Below are positions 1 through 9,207 of a DNA stretch of 64,000 bases, one piece after another. The notes under the pieces were generated by a model, which was not told where the DNA came from, made no database searches, and saw only the letters and a program-made list of their open reading frames with translations. The position numbers were made by a program, and so were the translations under genes. The DNA is from Bog-473 sp963751335 (lineage in GTDB: Bacteria; Actinomycetota; Acidimicrobiia; Acidimicrobiales; RAAP-2): assembly GCA_963751335.1 (NCBI GenBank), contig CAVVUB010000001.1, positions 682,001 through 746,000 on the forward strand, given 5' to 3'. The first letter of the stretch is position 1, and every line of letters starts with the position of its first letter.

Positions 1-462
1 TTCCCTGGCCGGCAGATTCACCCAGAGCTGAATCCCGTGAAAGAGACCGCCCGAGACGACCAGCTCCTCGGGGGGCGTTTCAATGTGCAAGATCCCTCCG
101 CCCGCAGTCATCCACTGGGTCGCTCCGTCGGTAATGAGTCCACCGCCACCGTGGGAGTCCTGGTGGGCAAAGGTCCCATCGATCATGTACGTCACCGTCT
201 CGAAACCCCGATGGGGATGCCATGGGGTTCCCTTGGGTTCACCGGGGGCGTAGTTCACCTCGCCCATCTGGTCCATGTGAACGAACGGATCAAGGTCGGC
301 CAGGCTGAGCCCGGCGAAGGCCCGGCGTACCGGAAACCCTTCCCCTTCGAGGCCGGTCGGCGCCGTGGTCACGGACCTGACGGTACGCTCTCTCGCCGCC
401 TCCCGGTCCTGAGCTGGCACCTTCGGCAACCTCGACAGGTCATCCACAGTTACAGCTGGCAT
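1..462 (-). CDS. Pirin family protein (3' end outside window)
   Basis: Reading the minus strand from an ATG at 462 gives 154 codons without a stop up to the window edge, so the C-terminal half is missing. The translation has the pirin cupin signature: RAFAG near residue 46, a FVHMDQMGEV stretch, then HPHRGFETVTYM and a second half with FAHQDSHG and GGILH. The HPHRG and second-half histidines are the usual iron ligands of pirins, which act as cytosolic cupins with quercetinase-like or regulatory roles. A strong ribosome binding site (GAGGAGG, 5-6 nt upstream) supports this start. Which activity this member has cannot be told from sequence. Confidence 0.88.
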   Translation of the reverse strand, partial: MPAVTVDDLSRLPKVPAQDREAARERTVRSVTTAPTGLEGEGFPVRRAFAGLSLADLDPFVHMDQMGEVNYAPGEPKGTPWHPHRGFETVTYMIDGTFAHQDSHGGGGLITDGATQWMTAGGGILHIETPPEELVVSGGLFHGIQLWVNLPARE

Positions 463-517
463 GTCGCCCTCCTCTCGCCTCCATGAGGCTCACCGACCAC
501 GGGAACTGACGGCGTTC

Positions 518-838
518 TCATGATCCCATCATGACGGAATCGCACCAACGACACCGAACCAAGATCCCTTGGGCCTGCTCCCAGAGACTCCCCATGGCCT
601 GGAACACATCCGTGGCCGGCGACGTGTTGCTACCAGGAGACGGTGCCCGGTTCGGCCACGTGACCTTTGGCAATTGGCTCGCAGACAGCGCCTTCTCATG
701 ATCAGCTGGCTTCGCCTTCGTGAAAACCTTGCGTAGAGCGAACCCGTCTCGGCCGTTCACGTCCGAGAGCTTGGCCAGTTCGGCGAACCTCAGCTCGCGA
801 GGGTCGAGAGTGACAAGGCCACCGCGACCTGGGCTCAT
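518..838 (-). CDS. Hypothetical protein overlapping the end of zwf
   Basis: A 106-residue open frame whose ATG overlaps the zwf stop codon by 4 bases (ATGA), which suggests translational coupling. The first 60 codons have the GC-rich third positions typical of genes here, and the middle is rich in charged residues (RELRFAELAKLSD). I do not recognise a family. The last third becomes Trp/Pro/Ser rich and less protein-like, so the frame may be a decayed or frameshifted remnant of a longer gene, or chance. The overlap and codon use are the only support. Confidence 0.4.
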   Translation of the reverse strand: MSPGRGGLVTLDPRELRFAELAKLSDVNGRDGFALRKVFTKAKPADHEKALSASQLPKVTWPNRAPSPGSNTSPATDVFQAMGSLWEQAQGILVRCRWCDSVMMGS

Positions 839-2244
839 TCACCTAAGACCCAGGCATGTGGGTGTGCCAATTCGACGGCCTCGGGCGGACCCCACGAACC
901 CGGCGAGTACCGAATGGGCTGTGGCTTGTTCTTCAAGATGCCATCAGCCACCGTCCAGACGTGCTCGAGTCCGTCCGGTCTGGTGAAAAGCGAGCGGTCG
1001 CCAGCGAGAACATCGTGAAGAAGGAGCGAGTACGCCGGGAGCGGTGGGCCGTTGCTTGCCGATCCAAGGGGCAGCACGGTTGTTCCCACGCCGAGGTCCA
1101 TCTCAGGCCCCGGCGTCTTGATGACGAGTCCCAACTCGATCTCCCCATCACCGGACAGCTCAAAGCCGAGGATGCTTCCACCGCCCGGCTGACCGGGAAG
1201 ACCCGGAACTGCGTCTTTGAACACAACGCTGACCCTCTGTCGACTCTCAACCAGGCATTTGCCCGTTCGCAGGAGAAAGGGCACTCCGGCCCAGCGTTCG
1301 TTGTCGACCCACAATCGAGCGGCAACGTACGTCTCGGTGCGCGAATCCGCTGGAACATCGCCCGTGCCCCGGTATCCGTCATATTGCCCCACCACTACGT
1401 CTGCGGCGCCCAGAGGCCGAAAACAGCCGATGACCGCCTCGCGTGCCTCCGCCAGGCAGTCGGGCTCGAGGCAGTGCGGTGGCTCCATTGCGAGTTCGCC
1501 GGCAATCTGGAACAGGTGGGTCACCAACATGTCCAGGATGGCCCCGGTCGCGTCGTAAAAGCTCGCCCGCATGGCGACGTCGAGAGTCTCTGGCACGTCG
1601 ATCTGTACGTTCTCGATATGGGAACGATCCCAGGCACCGGCAAAGAGGCCATTTGCGAACCGGATGACATGAATGTTCTGTGTCGCCTCCTTTCCGAGGA
1701 AGTGATCGATTCGGTAGATCTGCGATTCCTCGAACGTGGCATGAGCGATGCTGTCGAGTTCCCGGAACGATTCCAGAGATGTCCCGAACGGTTTCTCGTA
1801 CACGACTCTGGAGCCGGCGGCGAGACCGTGTACACCGATCGCCTCGGTTAAAGGCCCGAACGCGGAAGGCGGCACAGCCATGTAGTGAATCAACTGAGGG
1901 CTTCCACCCATTTCTGTTCTCGCTCGCGCCAAAACGTCAAGGAGGCTTCCGGGATCGTCCACTCGGAAACCGCCTCCGGCAAAGAGCAGGCGACTGCGTA
2001 CCTCTTCCCAGGGCCCCTCCGACGGTCGTGGTCCGAATTCTTCGAGGGCGCTCCGTACTTCCTCTTGAAATTCCTCGTCGGTGTCCTCGCCGCGACCCTC
2101 GGCAATTATGCGCCAATCCTCGGGAAGCAGGCCCGCAATGGCCAGACGGTAAAAGGCGGGCAGAACCAACCGCCGAGCGAGATCCCCCGTCGCTCCGAAC
2201 AGTACGAAGATCGTGGACCGTGGAGCGGTTCCGGTATTCGCCAT
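835..2244 (-). CDS. zwf: Glucose-6-phosphate 1-dehydrogenase
   Basis: Catalyses oxidation of glucose 6-phosphate to 6-phosphogluconolactone with NADP, first step of the oxidative pentose phosphate pathway, in the cytosol. The 469-residue protein shows the Rossmann fingerprint GATGDLA at residues 17-23, the substrate motif EKPFG near 150 and the active-site motif RIDHFLGKE at 178-186, whose His and Lys bind sugar phosphate. Length matches the family. The open frame runs 31 codons further upstream, but that part is not homologous-looking and the ATG at 2244 sits just before the conserved N-terminus, so I chose it. No gnd, tal or opcA is adjacent, so it stands apart from the usual pentose phosphate operon. 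Confidence 0.95.
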   Translation of the reverse strand: MANTGTAPRSTIFVLFGATGDLARRLVLPAFYRLAIAGLLPEDWRIIAEGRGEDTDEEFQEEVRSALEEFGPRPSEGPWEEVRSRLLFAGGGFRVDDPGSLLDVLARARTEMGGSPQLIHYMAVPPSAFGPLTEAIGVHGLAAGSRVVYEKPFGTSLESFRELDSIAHATFEESQIYRIDHFLGKEATQNIHVIRFANGLFAGAWDRSHIENVQIDVPETLDVAMRASFYDATGAILDMLVTHLFQIAGELAMEPPHCLEPDCLAEAREAVIGCFRPLGAADVVVGQYDGYRGTGDVPADSRTETYVAARLWVDNERWAGVPFLLRTGKCLVESRQRVSVVFKDAVPGLPGQPGGGSILGFELSGDGEIELGLVIKTPGPEMDLGVGTTVLPLGSASNGPPLPAYSLLLHDVLAGDRSLFTRPDGLEHVWTVADGILKNKPQPIRYSPGSWGPPEAVELAHPHAWVLGE

Positions 2245-2343
2245 GACTCCATGCCTTTCAAGTTGAAGGGACTGTCGCGACACCCGAGCTGATGAGACGT
2301 TCTGCGGGAGCCTCGATCCGTACTGGCGAAGGGCCAATGTCGG

Positions 2344-2843
2344 TCAGACGTGAACTCTCATCGGTTGCCGGCGGCGTGTTCTGGAGCAATCAAAATTGAG
2401 CGTTGGGCATGGGATGCCAAGGTGTGCGACACAGCTGCCAAGCAACGTACTGCGCAGGGCACCCCGACCGCGTTGGCCGCAGACAATCAGGCGAGCCGAG
2501 AGGTCATCTGCAGTCTCCAAGATGGCCTTGGGAATCCCCTCGAAGGACTCCTTGATCATCGGTGTCGCCTTGTACCCGTGCTCGCTCGCGTGGAGCGCCC
2601 CTCCTCCGCCACAGACCTCGCATAGGACTCTTCCTCTGCATCAAGGTCTGCACCCCCGGTTGTGGAGCCCGCCGCGAATGCGCCAGCGAGAGCCAGCCGC
2701 GTCGCGACGGTTTCCCAGACCGTAAGCACGACGGCGTCCACAGGTCGGTGGATCACGACCGCCGCGGCTCTCATCGCGAATCGTGATCCGTCAGAACCGT
2801 CGAAGCAGAAGAGTACGGGACCATTCTCGTCTCCTCCTGTCAT
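2344..2843 (-). pseudogene. Universal stress protein (UspA family), frameshifted
   Basis: The N-terminal part (from the ATG at 2843, after a good AAGGAGG site) encodes a Usp start with VLFCFDGSDGS and the helix that follows. After about residue 82 the frame runs into unrelated sequence and a stop near 2556. The neighbouring frame continues the family perfectly: ALHASEHGYKATP, then ADDLSARLIVCGQRGRGALRSTLLGS, the ATP-binding G-x2-G-x9-G(S/T) type motif. Restoring one G in the GGGG run at 2598-2601 (minus-strand sense) joins both halves. The gene is therefore either a sequencing artefact or a recent pseudogene of a single-domain Usp of about 165 residues. Confidence 0.85.
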
Positions 2844-2957
2844 GACATGTGCCTCCTTCTCTCGGCAAGCTCTCGAAGGTGATCGAGGGGGTGGCTCCAG
2901 GGCTCATACCCTTGATCTCCGGCACCATGGTCCGTCATCAAGAGTCCCTAACTTCGG

Positions 2958-3395
2958 TTATTCGCCGATTCCATAGAGGAAGTCGTCAAGTGTTCGCCAG
3001 CTATCCTCCGTAATTCCGCCGTGGACGAACGTCACGACCAAGGCCACTTCGTCGGGATCGCGGCCGACCACTGCAGTCCATTCGCCATGGTCACGCCGGC
3101 TGACGAGGGATCTCCGAGATGTCAAATCACTTGCTATCCGCTCCAGTTGTTCGGCTGACTCGACCTCCAATACGAACGCACGCAGGCCAATGTGGCGAGC
3201 TCCTCCGGCGGGACTGCTCCCGATCGCGCGCAAGACGATGACTTGCGATCGCTCGCTCCCTGGAGCCCTAACGGCCGCTAACTGATCCTTTTGGGACAAC
3301 AGCGTAAATCCAAGGACCTCGCGATAGAAGTCGATCGAACGATTGAGGTCAGCCACGTTCACTATGACACCTTGAACATTCACTCTCTGCTCCAA
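2958..3395 (-). CDS. VOC family protein (glyoxalase/bleomycin-resistance fold)
   Basis: A 145-residue protein with the typical start of a vicinal-oxygen-chelate module: VIVNVADLNRSIDFYREVLGF, followed by paired beta-alpha-beta-beta-beta units. Members bind a divalent metal and act as glyoxalases, dioxygenases or antibiotic-binding proteins. The usual second-half metal motif is not clear (the end reads VGRDPDEVALVVTFVHGG instead of DPDGN-E), so the metal site may be incomplete and the substrate cannot be inferred. It stands alone between the frameshifted usp and the nitronate monooxygenase gene, same strand. Confidence 0.8.
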   Translation of the reverse strand: MEQRVNVQGVIVNVADLNRSIDFYREVLGFTLLSQKDQLAAVRAPGSERSQVIVLRAIGSSPAGGARHIGLRAFVLEVESAEQLERIASDLTSRRSLVSRRDHGEWTAVVGRDPDEVALVVTFVHGGITEDSWRTLDDFLYGIGE

Positions 3396-3503
3396 GTCCT
3401 CAATTCGGCGGAGGCATCATACGGAGCCCCCGAACCCAAGTAGCACCTGACTTCACCTCCCGTCGCTCGACCCTACAGAGTTATCGGCTGAGCAGCATGC
3501 CGG

Positions 3504-4463
3504 CTACAGGCCGGAGACAAGCTCGGCCACGATCTCTGCTGCTGGTTGTGGCTGTCGAACGAGCCCGACACTCTGTCCGGCCCACAATGACAGCGCCTCG
3601 ACGTCACCGGTGGTCCCGACCAGTGGCGCCCCCGGCTCGTAGCGCAGGATCGATTCGCCGGACGGGAAGTGCGCGATGACATCGCCCTCTCCTGGTCGAC
3701 GCCCCGGCGCAGGCCGACCGGCTGCCTCCCACACCTCGGCCGTCGAGTTGCGGAGGGCGCGGTGGGGCGCATCTGGCCATCCGACTTCATAGAGGTTGGC
3801 GTACCACTGGGCACCGGTCTCGGCCGCATCTATGAGACGCCGCCGGTATTCCTCGTGGATGGGCATCTCCTGCGCGAGCAGGAAACGCGTTCCCAGCCAC
3901 GCCGCTTGAGCGCCCAGAGCGAACACGGCCGCCACCCCGCGGGCGTCTCCGATCCCGCCAGCTGCGATGACAGGCACCGGTGCCACTGCGTCCACGACAG
4001 CCGGCACCAGAGGGAGCGTCGCGACCTGACTCCATACATGCCCGCCAGCTTCCCAACCCTGTGCCACGACGACATCGACCCCGTTGGCGACCGCCCGCCG
4101 TGCTTCTTCAGCACTGCCCACTGTGTGCAAAACGACTCCGTTGGCCTCGTGGACCTGCTCGACGTATCCGGCGGGATCTCCCCACATGAACGACACGATC
4201 CGCATTCCCGCTTCAAGGGCCTCATCGACACGACGGTGCTGGTCGGAGTTCAGAATCAGATTGCCCCCAAACGGACGATCGGTGAGCGCCGCTGTCTCAC
4301 GAACAGGGTCTCCAGCGGGGCTGGACCACGTCAGCGCCAACATGCCGAGGGCGCCGGCATTCGAGACGGCTGCCGCCAGTTGAGACACTGCCGACATCGG
4401 CGCCTGCACGATCGGCTCTTCAATCCCGAGCAACTCGCAGACTGGCGTTCGCACCACTACCAC
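3504..4463 (-). CDS. Nitronate monooxygenase family FMN enzyme
   Basis: The 319-residue TIM barrel starts with the family signature LLGIEEPIVQAPM and has an A-x-SNAGALGML stretch, a QGWEAGGH motif near residue 141, and the phosphate-binding AAGGIGDARG followed by GTRFLLAQE. Nitronate monooxygenases oxidise alkyl nitronates (for example propionate 3-nitronate) to carbonyl compounds with FMN and O2, usually as detoxification. The family also contains enoyl reductase-like and dioxygenase-like relatives, so the substrate is inferred only at family level. Gene length is normal. Neighbours are unrelated stress-type genes on the same strand. Confidence 0.88.
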   Translation of the reverse strand: MVVVRTPVCELLGIEEPIVQAPMSAVSQLAAAVSNAGALGMLALTWSSPAGDPVRETAALTDRPFGGNLILNSDQHRRVDEALEAGMRIVSFMWGDPAGYVEQVHEANGVVLHTVGSAEEARRAVANGVDVVVAQGWEAGGHVWSQVATLPLVPAVVDAVAPVPVIAAGGIGDARGVAAVFALGAQAAWLGTRFLLAQEMPIHEEYRRRLIDAAETGAQWYANLYEVGWPDAPHRALRNSTAEVWEAAGRPAPGRRPGEGDVIAHFPSGESILRYEPGAPLVGTTGDVEALSLWAGQSVGLVRQPQPAAEIVAELVSGL

Positions 4464-4542
4464 CTACCTGTTCGTTCGTCCGAAGCACCTACAACACACA
4501 TCGGATAGACCATTCGGCCGGCCCAGGCCTTGTCGTATTCGC

Positions 4543-5145
4543 CTATGATTCGTACGACGAAGGCATTGCCTGCGGACCCTGCTTGTTCCATCCGTGAAAG
4601 CTCGAGTAATCGCGAGCGTCCCAGGCCTCGCGCAGACCCGACTTGCTCAGGTCCCAGTCGGGGCGGACGTCGCTCGAGGAAGCCCGCAAATCGGACCACA
4701 GGTCGTAGAACGACGGGCGTCCCCAGAACCAATAGCCATTGTAGATACGGTGAATCACCAATCCGGGCTTGAGCACCAATGTGTGAGGAATCATTGGATC
4801 GTGCTCAGGATCAGTGTATTCCTGGATGTCGAGATCCTTCTGAATGGTCCGAGCGGGATCGGAGAGAAAGGTCCATTGTGCACCGACTGAGGCGCGGAAC
4901 TCTTGTGTCGTGTGGTGGTCGTCGGTCGAGATCGTCACGATCTGCGTGTAAGAGACGGCAACCTTCGGATAGTTCGCCGCGAGCTCCAAGTGCTGCTGGT
5001 GCTCCTTCGGGCAGTAGTTACCCCGCGCCAGTGTCAGGACCAGCGGGTCGTCGCCTTGGAGCTCACTCAGCCGGCGCACCGTGTCGGTGTGATCCGGCAG
5101 GGCATAGTCGGGGAATTTGGCACCTGGTTTGATATCGGATCGCAT
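4543..5145 (-). CDS. Redoxin-domain (peroxiredoxin-like) protein with a single Cys
   Basis: A 200-residue thioredoxin-fold protein of the AhpC/TSA-like group: FPDYALPD opening, then ARGNYCPKE with the only cysteine of the protein at residue 45 in the place of the peroxidatic Cys, followed by FLSDPARTIQKDLD and HTLVLKPG. The likely role is cytosolic peroxide reduction by a one-cysteine mechanism, or an electron-transfer redoxin; this is inferred from fold and the Cys position. A clear paralogue lies at 55340-55954 in which this Cys is Asp and no Cys remains. The C-terminal tail (after residue 165) is Trp/Ser rich and differs between the two. Confidence 0.85.
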   Translation of the reverse strand: MRSDIKPGAKFPDYALPDHTDTVRRLSELQGDDPLVLTLARGNYCPKEHQQHLELAANYPKVAVSYTQIVTISTDDHHTTQEFRASVGAQWTFLSDPARTIQKDLDIQEYTDPEHDPMIPHTLVLKPGLVIHRIYNGYWFWGRPSFYDLWSDLRASSSDVRPDWDLSKSGLREAWDARDYSSFHGWNKQGPQAMPSSYES

Positions 5146-5306
5146 GGATCATCGCCTCTCTCGTCGCCTTGCGCGGACTGTTGCGTTGAAAGCGAACCTG
5201 GCCTGCCCCGCTGATGGGTGACCATGTCGTCGCAAGATTATCGTTCGTCGCTGACACGTCACCCCCCGCCCCTCGCCCGCGTCATCAACCGGGCCCGGCG
5301 GTATCC

Positions 5307-5726
5307 TCATTTGTTCCGCGGATCATCGGCCGGGTCGAGGTAGTCAAGGCCGAGCGGCCCGACGGCAGATACCTGGGTGATATACGTACCCGACTTCGCC
5401 CAATGGAAATGAGGGGTACCGCCAGGGAGCACGACAACCGCGCCTGGCGGGTATGCCTCCAGCTGTTCGCCGTCAAACCGGCCCCCCAGCCCGATGTAAA
5501 AGACACCGGACATGACCGTGTAGACGCGATCCTCCGGATGTTGGTGCGGCATGAGTTTGACGCCCTTGGGCACCATGACCCTGATCACGTAAGGTCCCGG
5601 CTCGGAAGGTTCGCCGACAAGGATTGCCAGGCGCGCCGACGGCGGGAACGCTGGGAATGGCTTCCAGTCAAGGTCCTCGGGCAGGACCGATCTGAAGATC
5701 GCCTGGTCTGGTTGGTGGATCGGCAT
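5307..5726 (-). CDS. Cupin-domain protein
   Basis: A 139-residue single cupin. The two cupin motifs are visible: PHQHPEDRVYTVMSGVFYIG (metal-binding His/His/Glu) around residues 58-78 and PPGAVVVLPGGTPHFHW near 92-108 with the fourth ligand His. The N-terminal segment PEDLDWKPFPAFPPSARLAIL is typical of the ChrR-like/DUF4437-type small cupins found next to redox and stress genes. Reaction unknown. The start ATG follows directly after the preceding conserved region of its relatives and the length is normal. Confidence 0.85.
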   Translation of the reverse strand: MPIHQPDQAIFRSVLPEDLDWKPFPAFPPSARLAILVGEPSEPGPYVIRVMVPKGVKLMPHQHPEDRVYTVMSGVFYIGLGGRFDGEQLEAYPPGAVVVLPGGTPHFHWAKSGTYITQVSAVGPLGLDYLDPADDPRNK

Positions 5727-6135
5727 GGTCAGCGGGCCTCCGACTCGGTAACAATTTCGCCTAACGCCGCGGTAACTCGAAGCGCGACTCTCCCGGCACT
5801 TGCGCGCACCCCCGGGGGGTGAGGAAGGCTGCTTTGAGCACGGTAGTGCAGGGAAGGGTCATGCGCCACGAGGCGACCTGCCCGGCGCAGACACTGACCA
5901 CGCTTCTGGCGCGAGGAATCTGCTCGACATGCAGTCGTGGATCACGCTGCGACGTCGTTCGGGTTGGCAAGTCAGGGTGTGCGAACAGTGGCTGCCGCCA
6001 CCTCCTATCCCTTCGGTGCCGGGTACGCTCCAATAGCCCGGCTGATCGTTCGGGTCCCCGACCACAATGGGAGGGGCCGGGCACGCATTCGAGCAGCCAG
6101 ACACCTATCCCGTGGACGTACGGACGGAGAGCTCC
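5727..6135. other. Intergenic region before the GH15 gene
   Basis: About 400 bases between the divergent cupin and GH15 genes. Open frames here are short, overlap each other on both strands and have no recognisable product. It must contain the promoters for both genes, but I see no convincing -35/-10 pair or dyad. Confidence 0.5.
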
Positions 6136-8049
6136 GTGAGCACGACCCCAATAGCCGACTATGCGCTCCTTTCAGATCGGCACAGCGCTGCGCTTGTCAG
6201 CCGGGACGGATCGATCGACTGGTTGTGCTTCCCGCGCTTCGATAGCCCATCGGTTTTCGCCCGCCTCCTGGGTGACGAAGCGGGCCACTGGTCGATTCGG
6301 GCGACGGACGCCACACACGTAACCCGCCGCTACCTGGATCGCACCATGGTGTTGGAGACCACGTTTCGCACGCCGACGGGAGCGGTCACCATCATCGACG
6401 CCCTGGCGGTCGGCGACGGCAACAGGGGGCATCAGCTCGGGAAGGACGCACCACACGTGCTGGTGCGACGTGCAACCTGCATTGAGGGAGAGGTCGAATT
6501 GCGCCTGGAGTACGCCCCACGACCCGACTACGGGGTTGTCTCCCCTCTGCTCGACGTCATCGATGGCGGTCTCACCGCTGTCGGCGGCCCCGACTTTCTG
6601 GTGCTCTCGTCCCCAATGACCTTGACCGTCGACCAGTCGTCTGCCTCCGGACGGCTTGGTCTTCGTCGAGGCGAGAGCGCAGCCTTTGCCCTGCATCACG
6701 GGGAGCGGACCGAGATCGCCACGGCCAGCGTCTGGAACCAAGCGGAGATCGGCGCGCGGTTGGACGACACAGTATCGGCGTGGGAGTCATGGTCGGACCT
6801 CCACCAGGCCTATGTCGGTCCGTGGCACGATCTCGTACATCACAGTGGGCGGGTACTCCAGGCGCTCTCTTTTGCGCCCACCGGCGCGATCTGCGCGGCG
6901 GCCACCACGTCGCTGCCCGAGACCGTTGGCGGCACTCGAAACTGGGACTACCGCTACGCCTGGGTCCGGGACGCGTCCTTCACGATCCAGGCACTGTGGG
7001 TGGCGGCCTGCCCGGACGAGGCCAACCAGTTCTTCGACTACGTCACAAACTCCGCGGCCGGCTCACTTGACCGCGGCGACGACTTGCAGATCATGTTTGG
7101 CATTGGTGGTGAGCGAGACCTGACAGAGAGGGAACTGCCTCATCTCGAGGGTTGGAGAAACTCGGTACCGGTCCGGGTCGGAAACGGTGCCTGGAGCCAG
7201 CGCCAGCTTGATGTCTACGGCGAATTGCTCGGTGCCGTGCATCGCCTCTCGGATCACCTGTTCGACACCTCCTCCGGACGGGTTGGGCCCAGGGCCGATC
7301 CGGACAAATGGGGTGCGCCTCCCGAGCTGGCGCCAGCCACACGACGGTTTTTCGTCCAGCTGGCGGACACGGCAGCTCGACGCTGGCAGGAAAAGGACCA
7401 GGGGATCTGGGAAGTTCGTGGCGAGCACCGCCACTTCTTGTACTCCAAGCTGATGTGTTGGGTGGCCCTTGATCGGGCCGTGGCCTTGGCCGACCGTCTC
7501 GACGCATCCGACCGTGTCGAACCGTGGAAACATACTCAGGACCTGATCCGTGAGGCGATACTGACCAAAGGTTGGAGCGATCGGGCCAACGCCTTCAGCC
7601 AGTCTTTCGGGTCGGACGACCTTGACGCTTCCAATCTGATGTTGTCACTGGTCGGATTCCTTCCCGGCGATGAGCCCAGAGTGCTGTCCACGATCAACGC
7701 GACCGAAGAGCGTCTCACCGATGCGCGGGGACTTGTGTACCGCTACCGGTCCCAAGACGGACTCGAGGGCGAGGAAGGCACGTTTCTTCTGTGCACGTTC
7801 TGGCTGGCCCAAGCCCTGGCTAGGGCGGGACACACGACTCGGGCCCGCACCGCCTTCGAACGAGCCGCAGACTTTGTCAATGACGTTGGCCTCCTCTCTG
7901 AAGAGGTCGATCCTGTCAGCGGAGACCTCCTGGGTAACTTCCCCCAAGCTTTCAGCCACATAGGACTCGTCAACGCAGCCTGGGCCATATCTGAGAGCGA
8001 ACTCGGAGAGAAACAACTTGCCAAGGATGTCCCCCGCACCTCGGGATAG
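6136..8049 (+). CDS. Glycoside hydrolase family 15 protein (glucoamylase or trehalase type)
   Basis: A 637-residue cytosolic enzyme with the two-domain layout of bacterial GH15: an N-terminal beta-sandwich starting IADYALLSDRHSAALVSRDGSIDWLCFPRFDSPSVFA, then an (alpha/alpha)6 barrel. Hallmarks are TVGGTRNWDYRYAWVRDASF, the general-acid region ELPHLEGWRNSVPVRVGN, a DGLEGEEGTFLLCTFW stretch carrying the likely catalytic base, and the ending NFPQAFSHIGL. In actinobacteria this subgroup often hydrolyses trehalose; glucoamylase activity is the alternative. I chose GTG at 6136 because GGAG lies 6 nt upstream and homology begins there; the frame stays open 23 codons further upstream. Confidence 0.92.
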   Translation: MSTTPIADYALLSDRHSAALVSRDGSIDWLCFPRFDSPSVFARLLGDEAGHWSIRATDATHVTRRYLDRTMVLETTFRTPTGAVTIIDALAVGDGNRGHQLGKDAPHVLVRRATCIEGEVELRLEYAPRPDYGVVSPLLDVIDGGLTAVGGPDFLVLSSPMTLTVDQSSASGRLGLRRGESAAFALHHGERTEIATASVWNQAEIGARLDDTVSAWESWSDLHQAYVGPWHDLVHHSGRVLQALSFAPTGAICAAATTSLPETVGGTRNWDYRYAWVRDASFTIQALWVAACPDEANQFFDYVTNSAAGSLDRGDDLQIMFGIGGERDLTERELPHLEGWRNSVPVRVGNGAWSQRQLDVYGELLGAVHRLSDHLFDTSSGRVGPRADPDKWGAPPELAPATRRFFVQLADTAARRWQEKDQGIWEVRGEHRHFLYSKLMCWVALDRAVALADRLDASDRVEPWKHTQDLIREAILTKGWSDRANAFSQSFGSDDLDASNLMLSLVGFLPGDEPRVLSTINATEERLTDARGLVYRYRSQDGLEGEEGTFLLCTFWLAQALARAGHTTRARTAFERAADFVNDVGLLSEEVDPVSGDLLGNFPQAFSHIGLVNAAWAISESELGEKQLAKDVPRTSG

Positions 8050-8129
8050 CTCGAATAGGGACTCTCAGGAGGCCCGTCAGAACGTTCACAACTGTCCTCA
8101 TCGTTCATTCGCAGGAGGAAAGAAAAGCC

Positions 8130-8534
8130 ATGAACTCAGACAACCAGAAGAGGGCCGCGCTCGAGGAACACTGGCAGGCATCCGAACTCGGAGAGAGCAA
8201 GGTCGAGCACGCCATCTACAGTGCCGACGCCATCCTCGACTATCCGCAGTCTGGTGAACGATTTCGGGGCCGGGATGCGATCTCCGCGCAACGCGGCGCA
8301 CACCCCGCCAGTCGACACTTCACTGTCCTCCGTATCATTGGCAGCGGGGACTTCTGGGTAAGCGAGTCCATCATCACGTACGACGGTGTCCCCAGCTACT
8401 CCGTGAGCATTATGGAGTTCGAGAATGGATCGGTAATCCACGAAACGCAGTACTTTGCCGACTCCTTCGGTGCGCCAGAATGGCGGATCCCACTCGCGGA
8501 GCCAATACCGGGTAGGGAGATCACCAGAGCCTGA
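8130..8534 (+). CDS. SnoaL-like (NTF2-fold) protein
   Basis: A 134-residue small alpha+beta-barrel protein. Features are an N-terminal helix (ALEEHWQASELGESKVEHAIYSADAILDYPQSGERFRGRDAI) and strands ending in VSIMEFENGSVIHETQYFAD, the standard SnoaL/ketosteroid-isomerase-like plan. A strong GCAGGAGGAAAG ribosome site precedes the ATG. It follows the GH15 gene by 80 bases on the same strand and may be cotranscribed, but no functional link is evident. The family binds hydrophobic ligands or acts as isomerases; no catalytic assignment is possible. Confidence 0.85.
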   Translation: MNSDNQKRAALEEHWQASELGESKVEHAIYSADAILDYPQSGERFRGRDAISAQRGAHPASRHFTVLRIIGSGDFWVSESIITYDGVPSYSVSIMEFENGSVIHETQYFADSFGAPEWRIPLAEPIPGREITRA

Positions 8535-8711
8535 CCTGGGCCAAGATGAGCCTGGTCTGTGTCGACGGTATCCCTTCGAGCTCCTGACACTCTCCAGATG
8601 CCAAGTAACCCTTCCGCCTCACCGAGTGCTTTCCGACCCATTGGTCAAGAACTGTGCGACCAACCGACCCGGTGCTCCCGCACGATCGGATAGGCAGCAT
8701 TCCTTGTTGGA

Positions 8712-9179
8712 TCAGCCAGACATAGGCATTTCGTACCAAAAACCACCATTCAAATTGATGTTGTTGCCCGTGGACTGGCCCGGGGCAGAGTCCCCGATGT
8801 AGGTGTAGAGCGGATGTCCGTCGTAGGTGACTTGGGTCGGTCCACCCGTCCGTTCGATCGTTCCGAGCTTGCCGGTCACGCCCGGCCCTGCGACAGGTCG
8901 GCCCGTCAGCGGCGGCCAATAGGCGGCGCAGGTGCCAAAGCAGGTCGACTTGCTCGGCGTATCGGGTGCGAACCAGTACAGCGTATAACCACGAGCATTC
9001 GTCAACACCGAGACACCATGGATCTGCCTGACTTCGACTTGAGCTTTCGATGACGTGGTGCTCATTGAGTTAGGTCCACTTGCCGCCAGCGAAAGGCCCA
9101 ACAGCACCAGGATCAGCACGGTGATACCCGTGACCGCCCACCGACCGGCCTGTACATGTTGGCGAAGTCGATCCACCAT
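8712..9179 (-). CDS. Membrane-anchored SRPUF (PF03640, COG4315) protein
   Basis: A 155-residue protein with one N-terminal membrane helix (about residues 14-34) and two copies of the secreted repeat of unknown function: first VLTNARGYTLYWF with the Cys pair STCFGTCAAYWPPL, second VTYDGHPLYTYIGDSAPGQ. The domain is exported and found mainly in actinobacteria; its function is unknown. Start chosen at the ATG at 9179, just before the helix, 28 bases after the preceding stop; the frame is open further upstream but overlaps the preceding gene. Last gene of the 12.6-8.7 kb operon, whose first gene is of the same family. Confidence 0.85.
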   Translation of the reverse strand: MVDRLRQHVQAGRWAVTGITVLILVLLGLSLAASGPNSMSTTSSKAQVEVRQIHGVSVLTNARGYTLYWFAPDTPSKSTCFGTCAAYWPPLTGRPVAGPGVTGKLGTIERTGGPTQVTYDGHPLYTYIGDSAPGQSTGNNINLNGGFWYEMPMSG

Positions 9180-9207
9180 TCCGTCTCGAGTCGCCTGCGC
9201 AGAAGGT

